From: Hymenobacter nivis
GTDB lineage: Bacteria; Bacteroidota; Bacteroidia; Cytophagales; Hymenobacteraceae
NCBI RefSeq assembly: GCF_006439025.1
Contig: NZ_RCYZ01000005.1
Location: 412,900 to 476,899 of the forward strand
Length of the DNA stretch: 64,000 nt
Direction of reading: 5' to 3'
Positions 44,323-55,524 of this stretch are shown here, piece after piece. Positions within the stretch are counted from its first letter, which is position 1. Each line of letters begins with the position of its first letter. Both the position numbers and the translations under genes were made by a program. The notes under the pieces were generated by a model, which was given only the letters and a program-made list of their open reading frames with translations, did no database searches and was not told where the DNA came from.

Positions 44323-44332
44323 CAGTAGCTGC

Positions 44333-44477
44333 TATCCAGAAAGACCGAGGGACTGGGCCCTGTGACGTCTTGGCAACCTGCTTTGAGTAGGTGCCAACTC
44401 CCGTTCTGCCAACGCGTTTGGCGGAAGAAGATGCCAGCCGGAACCGCCCCTGATAGGAGCGGGTTTCTTTCTGGATA
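44333..44477 (+). ncRNA. S-box (SAM-I type) riboswitch upstream of metH
   Basis: The conserved S-box core is present in order: GAGGGACTGGGCCCTGTGAC (44347-44366), TTGGCAACC (44370-44378), a P3 hairpin (CCTGC/GTAGG) and GGTGCCAACTCCCG (44390-44403). A P4 hairpin follows (TTCTGCC 44404-44410 with GGCGGAA 44420-44426). The closing helix P1 is 12 perfect pairs, 44333-44344 with 44466-44477. Between P4 and the closing strand there is about 40 bases with a further hairpin (AACCGCCCC / GGAGCGGGTT, 44442-44465), longer than in ordinary SAM-I elements. It should bind S-adenosylmethionine and lower metH-metF expression. No T-tract terminator follows, and the metH ATG is 33 bases on, so translational control is plausible. 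Confidence 0.85.
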
Positions 44478-44510
44478 AGCGCGTTCGTCCGCCGCTTTTA
44501 TCTGGTTAGC

Positions 44511-48272
<3,762 letters not shown>

Positions 48273-48359
48273 AGGCCAGCGCTACTACGCTACGCCCTTA
48301 TCCTTCCACTCCGCTTGCCAACCCCTGCCGGCTAAGAACCGGCCACGGGGCCCCTTCCC

Positions 48360-49316
48360 ATGAAAGTCACCGAACACCTCGCCCAGGCCAAGGGCAAAAC
48401 GCTGTTTTCCTTCGAAGTGCTGCCGCCGAAAAAGGGCGAGAACATCCACACGCTGTTTTCGAACATCGAGCCGCTGATGGAATTCAAACCGCCGTTCATC
48501 GACGTGACTTATCACCGCGAGGAATACGTGTACCGCCAGCACCCCAACGGCCTGTTGGAGAAGAAAACCGTGCGCCGCCGGCCGGGCACGGTGGGCATTT
48601 GCGCGGCCATCAAAAACCGCTTCGACGTGGACACCGTGCCGCATCTGATTTGCGGGGGCTTCACGAAGGAGGAAACCGAGAACGCACTGATTGACTTGCA
48701 CTTCCTGGGCATCGACACGGTGCTGGCCCTGCGCGGCGACCCCATCAAGTCGGAAGGCGTATTCAAGCCCGAGCCCGACGGCCACGCTTACGCCTGCGAC
48801 CTCATCGGGCAGGTAGCCGACCTGAACAAGGGCGAGTACCTCGACCAGGAGCAGGACGACGCCTGGGCCACCAGCTTCTGCATCGGCACGGCCGGCTACC
48901 CCGAGAAGCACTTTGAGGCCCCCAACTACGGGGCCGACATTCGCTACCTCAAGCACAAGGTGGACCGCGGCGCCGACTACATCGTGACGCAGATGTTCTT
49001 CGACAACGAGCAATTCTTCGACTTCGAGCGCCGCTGCCGCGCGGCCGGCATTATGGTGCCCATCATTCCGGGCCTCAAGCCGCTCACCACCAAGGCCCAG
49101 CTTTCGGCCTTGCCCCGCAACTTCTTTCTCAACTTCCCCGAGCCGCTGGTGGAGGCCATCAGCCAGTGCCGCGACAACGAGGCCGCCCGCATCATCGGCA
49201 CCGAGTGGTGCCTCAACCAAAGCCGCGAGCTGATGGCCCACGGCGTGCCCTCGCTGCACTACTACTCAATGGGCAAGTCGGAAAACATCCGCAAGGTGGC
49301 CAAGGAGCTGTTTTAA
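48360..49316 (+). CDS. metF: Methylenetetrahydrofolate reductase MetF
   Basis: A flavoprotein of 318 residues that reduces 5,10-methylenetetrahydrofolate to 5-methyltetrahydrofolate for MetH. Motifs are FSFEVLPPKKGENIHTLF at the start, FIDVTYH, LALRGDPIKSEG, GADYIVTQMFFDNEQFFDF and PIIPGLKPLTT. The gene probably shares the metH transcript and its SAM control. Its stop codon overlaps by three bases the stop of the converging small membrane-protein gene. Confidence 0.97.
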   Translation: MKVTEHLAQAKGKTLFSFEVLPPKKGENIHTLFSNIEPLMEFKPPFIDVTYHREEYVYRQHPNGLLEKKTVRRRPGTVGICAAIKNRFDVDTVPHLICGGFTKEETENALIDLHFLGIDTVLALRGDPIKSEGVFKPEPDGHAYACDLIGQVADLNKGEYLDQEQDDAWATSFCIGTAGYPEKHFEAPNYGADIRYLKHKVDRGADYIVTQMFFDNEQFFDFERRCRAAGIMVPIIPGLKPLTTKAQLSALPRNFFLNFPEPLVEAISQCRDNEAARIIGTEWCLNQSRELMAHGVPSLHYYSMGKSENIRKVAKELF

Positions 49317-49630
49317 GCCATCTGTAGGCTTAGCTTTTGCAAAGTTGAATCGGCTAGATAACCAGCGATAAAAGCTGCGTAGATATTTTCGATTGGCCGG
49401 CCGGCACTGTTCGAATAAGCCGTTATCAGGCAGGCAACTATCAAGGAGAACAAGCCCGTTGCGAGGTAAGGAGACACGACTTTCCAGAAGCTCGGTGCCA
49501 TTGACCTCGCAGCAGCGTCGGGCTTGGGCAGCAAGGGCCGGATCAGGGGCAAAATAACGCTGACCAGCACCCCCGCTGCTGTGGCGAAGTAGAGGTCAAG
49601 ACGCATCGGAGGAAGTTCAGCAGGGTCCAT
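49313..49630 (-). CDS. Small membrane protein of unknown function
   Basis: The ATG at 49630 (MDPAELPPMRLDLYFATAAG) gives 105 residues. The frame stays open to 49783, but the added residues are not protein-like. Two clear hydrophobic helices lie at about residues 14-32 and 50-70, followed by a helical tail ENIYAAFIAGYLADSTLQKL. The gene is less GC-rich than its neighbours, and its upstream region (49660-49710) is AT-rich, so it may have arrived separately. It resembles nothing I recognise. Its stop overlaps that of metF. Confidence 0.65.
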   Translation of the reverse strand: MDPAELPPMRLDLYFATAAGVLVSVILPLIRPLLPKPDAAARSMAPSFWKVVSPYLATGLFSLIVACLITAYSNSAGRPIENIYAAFIAGYLADSTLQKLSLQMA

Positions 49631-49774
49631 CGGGCAGTGGCTTAGTGTACGAATACCCAAAATAGAGAAATTATTTATTAAATTATATATTTTACTTATT
49701 ATATAATACATCTTGTCCGCTGAGAAGCAGATTTTTCTGATGCCAGAAGATGCCTCCCACCAGCGACCCACGGC

Positions 49775-49838
49775 CGACGCCACGCCTGAATGTGGCGGCT
49801 ACAGCACCAGCCAACCGTAAAATCCAGGCGTGGCGTCG
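49775..49838. repeat. Intergenic inverted repeat upstream of the TPR gene
   Basis: CGACGCCACGCCTG at 49775-49788 pairs perfectly with CAGGCGTGGCGTCG at 49825-49838 (14 bp, 36-base spacer). It ends about 60 bases before the TPR gene start. Confidence 0.6.
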
Positions 49839-49897
49839 TTTTAAACGGTTGTAATTCCGTATGATTCGGCTGCCCTCTATTTCATTTTGCTTCTGCT

Positions 49898-50374
49898 ATG
49901 CTCGACAACCTCTTTGCCCAGCTCCGCGTGGCCACTGCGCCGGCCGAGATTGAGGCCCTGCAAAACGGCATCTGGCAGGTGTGGCTGGCCACCGGCGACG
50001 CGGCCCTCGACAAGCAGCTGGAGGCCGGGATGCGCGCCCTGCAAGCCGCCGATTTCACCCGCGCCATCGGCGTGTTTGACGAGCTGATTGCCGCCGCCCC
50101 GCACCTGGCCGAGGGCTGGAACAAGCGCGCCACCGCCTACTACCAGCGCGGCGACTACCGCGCCTCGCTCGCCGACATTGCCGAAACCCTGCGCCGCGAG
50201 CCCCGCCACTTTGGGGCCCTGTGGGGCCAGGCGGCCATTCTGCGGCAGCTCGCCGACCCGCGCCGGGCCCTGCGCACGCTGAAGCAGCTGGAAACCTTGT
50301 GCCCGCACCTGCCCGGCTTGCGCGAGCAGCAGCTGGCCCTGCGCGAGCAGCTGGAAGACGGCGGCGCTTTCTAA
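49898..50374 (+). CDS. Tetratricopeptide-repeat protein, cytoplasmic
   Basis: A 158-residue soluble protein. Two to three TPR units are visible: DFTRAIGVFDELIAAAPHLA, EGWNKRATAYYQRGDYRASL and HFGALWGQAAILRQLADPRR. No signal peptide is present. It resembles small bacterial TPR proteins used as adaptors. It lies 14 bases before a lipoprotein gene in the same direction, so the two are probably co-transcribed. The partner is unknown. Confidence 0.85.
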   Translation: MLDNLFAQLRVATAPAEIEALQNGIWQVWLATGDAALDKQLEAGMRALQAADFTRAIGVFDELIAAAPHLAEGWNKRATAYYQRGDYRASLADIAETLRREPRHFGALWGQAAILRQLADPRRALRTLKQLETLCPHLPGLREQQLALREQLEDGGAF

Positions 50375-50388
50375 AGTACATTTCGCAC

Positions 50389-50952
50389 ATGAAAACGTTC
50401 TCTTCCTTCGCCGCCCACGCGCTGGCCCTGGGGGCCCTGGCCAGCCTGCTGACGGCCTGCGACTCGACCCCGCGCGAGCGCCAGGCCGTGGTGCGCGAGC
50501 AGTCGCGCAAGCTCGACACGTTGGCCCGCCAGGGCGGCAAAACCCTGGCCCGCCTGGGCCGCCAAACCGCCCAGTACGACGCCGCCAACCGCGCCCGCCG
50601 CGCCGAGCCGCTCAGCCCGGCCCGCAAAAAAATAATGGCCGCCAACCTGCTGGGGCCCTACGCCGGGCACCTCGACGCCATGATGCCGGCCACCATCGGG
50701 GGCCCCTACCAGCAACTACTGCAGCAAACCCGCGCCCGCCGCCAGGCCTGGACCGACCGCGACTGGGACTACGCCCGCGCCGTGTACGCCGACGTGAACG
50801 CCGCCCTGGCCCGCGTGCGGCTCGACTTACCGGCCCGCGACGAACTGCGCGTGCGCGCCTGGCAGGCCGAGTTTGTGGCCCTGCAAGCCGGCCACACCGC
50901 CGCCGGGCTGCACGCCGCCACCCGCCGCCCCGCGGCGGCGGCCGGCCGCTAG
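50389..50952 (+). CDS. Lipoprotein of unknown function
   Basis: The ATG at 50389 begins MKTFSSFAAHALALGALASL followed by the lipobox LTAC, so the mature protein is lipid-anchored at that cysteine (residue 24). The frame stays open upstream to 50221 inside the TPR gene but is not meaningful there. The mature part of about 164 residues is Ala/Arg-rich and helical (KLDTLARQGGKTLARLGRQT, DWDYARAVYADVNAALARVR). No family is recognised. It is the second gene of a likely pair with the TPR gene. Confidence 0.8.
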   Translation: MKTFSSFAAHALALGALASLLTACDSTPRERQAVVREQSRKLDTLARQGGKTLARLGRQTAQYDAANRARRAEPLSPARKKIMAANLLGPYAGHLDAMMPATIGGPYQQLLQQTRARRQAWTDRDWDYARAVYADVNAALARVRLDLPARDELRVRAWQAEFVALQAGHTAAGLHAATRRPAAAAGR

Positions 50953-51010
50953 CGCCAAACATCGGGGGCGCTATCGGCGTTGGGCAGGTTCTACCAACGC
51001 TCTTTGTCTC

Positions 51011-51793
51011 ATGGGTTTTGCCCGCGAACTGCTTCCGGCCCTGCGCCGCCACTGGCCCTACTACCTGGCGGAAGCCGCGGGGCCCGCCGCCTTTTTGGTG
51101 GTGTCGAGCGCCACGGCGGTCATCTTTCACCACCCCAACTCGGCCGTGGCCCGCGCCCTGGGGCCCAGCGAGTTGGTGCAGCGCGTGGGGCTGGGGCTGG
51201 TCATCGCCGGGCTGATTATGGCCATGGCCTACTCGCCTTGGGGCAAGCGCTCGGGGGCCCACTTTAACCCGGCCGTCACGCTGGGCTTTTGGCGGTTGGG
51301 CCACATCCGCACCGCCGATGCGGCGTGGTACGTGCTGGCCCAGTTTGCGGGGGCCTTGGGGGCGGGATTCCTTATGTTCAACCTGTTGCAGCAGTGGTTT
51401 GGCTACCCCGCCATTCACTACAACATCACCCGGCCCATTACGGGCGACTACGGCTGGCTGCTGGCGCTAGGCGCCGAAATCGGGATTTCGGCGGTGTTTC
51501 TGCTGGTGCTGCTGGGGGCCCTGCACTCGGCGCGCTTCAAGGGCTGGGCCGGGGCCCTGTCGGGGCTGATGCTGGCCGTGTTCATCGTGTTCGAGTCGCC
51601 CCTGTCGGGCATGAGCCTGAACCCGGCCCGCAGCACGGGCACGGCGGTGGCCGCGCAGCTGGCCCCGGCGCTGTGGGTGTACTTCGCGGGGCCCCTGCTG
51701 GCCATGTGGGCGGCGGCGGCGTGGTTTGGGCACTACCGCGCCCGCCAGGCCCTGCCCGAGCGCCCGCCCCTGTACCCCGACCCCACAGCTTAG
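51011..51793 (+). CDS. MIP-family aquaporin
   Basis: A 260-residue channel with six membrane helices and two pore motifs, HFNPAVTLG and SLNPARSTG. Both NPA boxes are intact, and the arginine after the second box (NPAR) is the usual selectivity residue. The ATG at 51011 (MGFARELLPALRRHWPYYLA) is the sensible start; the frame is open further upstream into the preceding gene. It should conduct water, or possibly small neutral solutes. The SDR gene follows 67 bases downstream. Confidence 0.93.
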   Translation: MGFARELLPALRRHWPYYLAEAAGPAAFLVVSSATAVIFHHPNSAVARALGPSELVQRVGLGLVIAGLIMAMAYSPWGKRSGAHFNPAVTLGFWRLGHIRTADAAWYVLAQFAGALGAGFLMFNLLQQWFGYPAIHYNITRPITGDYGWLLALGAEIGISAVFLLVLLGALHSARFKGWAGALSGLMLAVFIVFESPLSGMSLNPARSTGTAVAAQLAPALWVYFAGPLLAMWAAAAWFGHYRARQALPERPPLYPDPTA

Positions 51794-51860
51794 GGCCCCG
51801 GCATGGCCGCCAGGGGCATTTTCCCGTAAAGTAAGGAGCCCACCTTTTCTGCTTTACGCC

Positions 51861-52814
51861 ATGCCCCCTAAAAAACCCACCGCCGCCGTGCCTCCAGGCC
51901 CCACCGACGCTCCCAAGCCTAAGAAACCCGCGCCTTCCAAAGCCCCCGTGCGCCCCACGGCCGCGGACATGAAGGCCGTGGCCGAAAAAATACCCTACCC
52001 CGGCAAGCAGGCCGACATGAAAATGCAGCCGCAGTCGGACCTGCGGGCCTACCGCGCCGCCGGTAAGCTCCAGGACAAGATTGCCCTCATCACCGGTGCC
52101 GACTCGGGCATTGGGCGGGCCGTGGCCGTGGCCTTCGCCAAGGAAGGGGCCCACGTGGTCATCGTGTTCAACGAAAACCTGGAGGACGCCAACCAGACCA
52201 AAGCCATGGTGGAGGCCGAGGAGCGCCGCTGCCTGGTGCTCCAGCTCGACGTGCGCGACCCCGAGCAGTGCAAGCAGGCCGTGCGCCGCACCGTGCAGGA
52301 GTTTGGCCGGCTGAACATTCTGGTGAACAACGCCGCCTACCAGATGGCGCAGGAGAAATTTGAGGACATCCCGGAGGAGCAAATCCGCCGCACGTTCGAC
52401 ACCAACATCTTGGGCTACATCTGGATGGCGCAGGCCGCCATTCCGCATTTACAAAAAGGCGACGCCATCGTGAACACGGGCAGCATCGTGGGCATCGTGG
52501 GCATCCCGCTGCTGGTGGATTACGCCTCCACCAAGGCCGGCATCCACGCCCTCACCAAGTCGCTGGCCCTGTACCTGGGCGAGCGCGGCATCCGGGTGAA
52601 CGCCGTGGTGCCCGGCCCGGTCTGGACGCCCAACATCCCCGGCACCATGCCGCTGGATGAGGTGGCGAAGTTCGGCCACGAGGTGGCCCTCAAGCGCCCC
52701 GGCCAGCCCGACGAGCTGGCCCCGGCCTACGTGCTGCTGGCGTCGGAAGACGGCTCCTTTATGACCGGTAGCCTCGTGCACGTGACGGGCGGCAAGCTCA
52801 GCAGCGACGAATAG
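51861..52814 (+). CDS. SDR-family oxidoreductase, YghA/YdaD-like
   Basis: A short-chain dehydrogenase of 317 residues. A Pro/Lys/Ala-rich N-terminal extension of about 35 residues (PTAAVPPGPTDAPKPKKPAP) precedes the stretch KIPYPGKQADMKMQPQSDL, typical of the YghA/YdaD/GsiB-like group. The NAD(P)-binding motif is TGADSGIGRAVAVAFA, with NNAAYQ, the catalytic tyrosine and lysine in DYASTKAGIHALTKSLA, and VNAVVPGPVWTPNIP. Related proteins are linked to general stress responses; the substrate is unknown. A hairpin with a T tract follows the stop. Confidence 0.93.
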   Translation: MPPKKPTAAVPPGPTDAPKPKKPAPSKAPVRPTAADMKAVAEKIPYPGKQADMKMQPQSDLRAYRAAGKLQDKIALITGADSGIGRAVAVAFAKEGAHVVIVFNENLEDANQTKAMVEAEERRCLVLQLDVRDPEQCKQAVRRTVQEFGRLNILVNNAAYQMAQEKFEDIPEEQIRRTFDTNILGYIWMAQAAIPHLQKGDAIVNTGSIVGIVGIPLLVDYASTKAGIHALTKSLALYLGERGIRVNAVVPGPVWTPNIPGTMPLDEVAKFGHEVALKRPGQPDELAPAYVLLASEDGSFMTGSLVHVTGGKLSSDE

Positions 52815-52833
52815 GGCCCCTGGGGCCCCCGGG

Positions 52834-52873
52834 CCGGACCGCTTGCCCCTCGGGGTGGGCGGTCCGGCTTTTC
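52834..52873 (+). terminator. Terminator after the SDR gene
   Basis: Ten perfect pairs (GCCGGACCGC 52834-52843 with 52860-52869) enclose an inner CCCC/GGGG helix. TTTT follows at 52870-52873. Confidence 0.8.
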
Positions 52874-53033
52874 GTTGGCGCTCCGGGCAGGTATAGCTGA
52901 TTAGCAACCTTTCCCGGCCGCCGAGGGCCGAAAGCCCGTAAACCCGCCTACCTTTCTTCCTGCTAACTGTTGAGCCTTTGGGGCCCCGGTTTGCCAGGCT
53001 ATTACTTTTTCCCACCCTTACTTCTCTCTCTTC

Positions 53034-54443
53034 ATGGCCGATACTTCGACCTCACTCCTCGACCGGAACCGCACCATTGCGGGCCCCGGCTACAACCGCT
53101 GGCTGGTGCCGCCGGCGGCCCTGGCCATTCACCTAGCCATCGGGCAGGCCTACGCCTTCAGCGTGTTCAACAAGCCGCTGGGCTCGCTCATCAGCGGCGA
53201 CCCGGCCAAGCCCGACGCCCTGGACTGGACGCCCACCCAAATCGGCATCACGTTTTCCATCGCCATCGTGCTGCTGGGCTTGTCGGCCGCCTTGTTTGGC
53301 AAGTGGCTCGAGCGCGTGGGGCCCCGCAAAGCCATGCTGGCGGCGGCGCTGTGCTTCGGCGGCGGCTTCCTCATCGGCTCGCTGGGCATTAGCATGCACA
53401 ACATCTGGCTTCTCTACTTCGGCTACGGCTTCGTGGGCGGCATCGGGCTGGGCATCGGCTACATTTCGCCGGTGAGCACCCTTATCAAGTGGTTTCCCGA
53501 CCGCAAGGGCGTGGCCACGGGCATGGCCATCATGGGCTTCGGCGGCGGCGCCATGATTGCCTCGCCCCTCTCGGTGGCCCTCATGGGGCAGTTTAAGGGC
53601 AGCGCGCCGCAGGGCGTGGCCCCCACGTTCATTGTGCTGGGCATCATCTACTTCCTGTTCATGCAGTTCGGCGTCTGGACCATCCGGGTGCCCGCCGACG
53701 ACTGGAAGCCCGCCGGCTACGTGCCCAACGAGGAGCACAGCGCCCTCATCACCACCGGCAACGTATCGGCCGATAACGCCATCAAAACGCCGCAGTTCTG
53801 GCTGCTGTGGGTGGTGCTACTCACCAACGTAACGGCCGGCATTGGCCTGCTCGAAACGGCTTCGCCACTCATCCAGGACACGTTTTCGGACAAGGCCATG
53901 GGCGCGGGGCTAGGCGTAACGGCCGCCGCCGCCGCGGGCTTCGTGGGGCTGCTCAGCCTATTCAACCTGCTCGGGCGCTTCTTCTGGTCGTCGGCTTCTG
54001 ATAAGCTGGGCCGCAAAACCACCTACGCCATCTACTTCGGCCTCGGCATTTTGCTCTACGCCCTGGTGCCCACGCTGGGCCGCAACCTCCAGCTAACCTT
54101 CTATGTAATTGCGGCTTGCGTAATTGTGAGCATGTACGGCGGTGGCTTTGCCACGGCCCCGGCGTTCTTGTCCGACCTGTTCGGCAAGTACCAGGTGGGG
54201 GCCATCCACGGCCGCTTGCTCACGGCCTGGAGCACGGCCGGCGTGCTGGGGCCCCTGATTGTGCACCAGCTGCACGACCACGCTAAGGAGCAGGGCCTGA
54301 CCGGCGCAGCCGCGTACCAGAACGTGTTCTACACCATGGCGGGCCTGCTGGTGGTGGGCTTGCTGGCCGACCTGGCCATCACCGCCGTCAACGAAAAGTA
54401 CCAGGAAAAAGGCCCCGTCACCATCGAAGCCGGCGGCCACTAG
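53034..54443 (+). CDS. OFA-family MFS transporter
   Basis: A 469-residue, 12-helix transporter of the oxalate/formate antiporter family, which also includes monocarboxylate (lactate-type) carriers. Signatures are YNRWLVPPAALAIHLAIGQA, AYAFSVFNKPLG, LGIGYISPVSTLIKWFPDRK and GRFFWSSASDKLGRK. The substrate is probably a small carboxylate, but sequence does not say which. The ATG at 53034 fits the family start. A 46-residue membrane peptide is encoded 36 bases downstream, and a strong terminator closes the pair. Confidence 0.9.
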   Translation: MADTSTSLLDRNRTIAGPGYNRWLVPPAALAIHLAIGQAYAFSVFNKPLGSLISGDPAKPDALDWTPTQIGITFSIAIVLLGLSAALFGKWLERVGPRKAMLAAALCFGGGFLIGSLGISMHNIWLLYFGYGFVGGIGLGIGYISPVSTLIKWFPDRKGVATGMAIMGFGGGAMIASPLSVALMGQFKGSAPQGVAPTFIVLGIIYFLFMQFGVWTIRVPADDWKPAGYVPNEEHSALITTGNVSADNAIKTPQFWLLWVVLLTNVTAGIGLLETASPLIQDTFSDKAMGAGLGVTAAAAAGFVGLLSLFNLLGRFFWSSASDKLGRKTTYAIYFGLGILLYALVPTLGRNLQLTFYVIAACVIVSMYGGGFATAPAFLSDLFGKYQVGAIHGRLLTAWSTAGVLGPLIVHQLHDHAKEQGLTGAAAYQNVFYTMAGLLVVGLLADLAITAVNEKYQEKGPVTIEAGGH

Positions 54444-54479
54444 GCAGCGGCGTTCCACCCTCATAAGCTCTTTCTGATC

Positions 54480-54620
54480 ATGAATCCGCAAGCTCCCAAC
54501 CCCAACGCCTCCGAATCGTCGGCGGGCGGCTCCGCCGTTCTCGCCTGGCTCTTCGTGGGCTTGCCCCTCGCCTGGGGCGTTTCGCAAACCTTCCTCAAGG
54601 CGCTGGCGCTGTTCAAGTAA
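54480..54620 (+). CDS. Small single-helix companion of the OFA transporter
   Basis: A 46-residue ORF: a hydrophilic Asn/Ser/Gly-rich lead (MNPQAPNPNASESSAGG), then one hydrophobic helix (SAVLAWLFVGLPLAWGVSQT) and a short tail FLKALALFK. It begins 36 bases after the OFA stop and ends 25 bases before the terminator. The pattern WLFVGLPLAWGV fits the small proteins often found after OFA-type transporters (called MFS transporter small subunits). I infer that it binds or stabilises the carrier. Confidence 0.8.
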   Translation: MNPQAPNPNASESSAGGSAVLAWLFVGLPLAWGVSQTFLKALALFK

Positions 54621-54645
54621 GCGCGCCCGTACCCGTTTCGTTGCC

Positions 54646-54679
54646 AAAAGCAGCCGGCCCGCGCCGGCTGCTTTTTTTT
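54646..54679 (+). terminator. Rho-independent terminator of the OFA operon
   Basis: AGCAGCCGGC (54649-54658) pairs with 54663-54672 around a CCGC loop. It is extended by AAA/TTT and followed by a run of T to 54679. Confidence 0.92.
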
Positions 54680-54822
54680 GGGCCCCGCCGCCAACCGATT
54701 GGGGCCCTGGGCGGTTTAACCAATTCTGAAGACTTTCAGAAACCAGCAGCGGCCGTCTGCCGTTGAGCTTACTGGTTCCTGCCGTTTCAACGCCCGTTCC
54801 TTCCCACCCCCCCCTGTTTCCG

Positions 54823-55428
54823 ATGACCGCTCCCCACTACCCGGCCGGCACGGTGCGCGCCCTGCTGCCCACCGCGCACGTGTCCGACGCCACCCGCGCC
54901 GCCTTGCAGCAGCGCCTCGACGCCCCCGCCGACTACGTCCCGCAGTTCCTGGCTCCCGAAACCTTCGCCCTGCTCGAAGCCGTGGCCGCCTGCCTGTTTC
55001 CGCAGCCCGACCGCCCCGAGCAGCCCATCCCGCTGGCCCCGTCCGTGGACCAGCGCCTGCTGGAAGGCCGCTCCGACGGCTGGCGCTACGACGCCCTGCC
55101 CCCCGACCGCGAGGCCTACCGCCTGGGCCTGGGCGGCATCCAGGAGATTGCGCAGGCTTTGTTTGGGCAGGATTTTGAGCGCCTCGACGCCGGCCAGCAA
55201 GGGCAGGTGGTGGGGGCCCTGGCCGGCGGCAACCCGCCCGGCACCACTTGGCAAACGCTCAACGCCGACCGCTTTTTTGAGGAAATGCTGGCCGAGCTCA
55301 CCACCATCTACTACGCTCACCCGCTGGCCCAGGAAGAAATTGGCTACGTGGGCATGGCCGACCTGCCCGCCTGGACGAAAATTGGCCTCAACGAAAAAGA
55401 AGCCCGCGAAGTACCAATGAGTGAATGA
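54823..55428 (+). CDS. Gluconate 2-dehydrogenase subunit 3-like protein
   Basis: The ATG at 54823 (MTAPHYPAGTVRALLPTAHV) gives 201 residues; an in-frame start at 54763 adds a Pro-rich lead. The body fits the Gluconate_2-dh3 family (FALLEAVAACLFPQPDRPEQ, VDQRLLEGRSDGWRYDALPP, WQTLNADRFFEEMLAELTTI, HPLAQEEIGYVGMAD). In known enzymes this small subunit pairs with a GMC-type flavoprotein, which is exactly the next gene. Unlike most relatives it shows no Tat or Sec signal, so the complex may be cytoplasmic. The stop codon lies in a TGAG-rich repeat. Confidence 0.88.
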   Translation: MTAPHYPAGTVRALLPTAHVSDATRAALQQRLDAPADYVPQFLAPETFALLEAVAACLFPQPDRPEQPIPLAPSVDQRLLEGRSDGWRYDALPPDREAYRLGLGGIQEIAQALFGQDFERLDAGQQGQVVGALAGGNPPGTTWQTLNADRFFEEMLAELTTIYYAHPLAQEEIGYVGMADLPAWTKIGLNEKEAREVPMSE

Positions 55429-55514
55429 GCGAGTGAGTGAAGGAGTGATTGGCCAAAAAGCCGTCCCATTCCTTCGCCCCTTTCCCCGTCCATTCACTCA
55501 TTCACTCATTCATT
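55416..55514. repeat. Tetranucleotide-type inverted repeat before the GMC gene
   Basis: TGAR-rich sequence at 55416-55447 and its complement (CATTCACTCATTCACTCATT, 55490-55514) flank a 42-base loop and match at 19 of 24 aligned positions. It overlaps the stop of the upstream gene and ends 10 bases before the GMC start. Confidence 0.6.
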
Positions 55515-55524
55515 TATTGCTAAG

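Noticed and set aside
49631..49783. N-terminal extension of the small membrane protein
   Set aside because: The added sequence is AT-rich intergenic DNA, and the ATG at 49630 begins the protein-like part.
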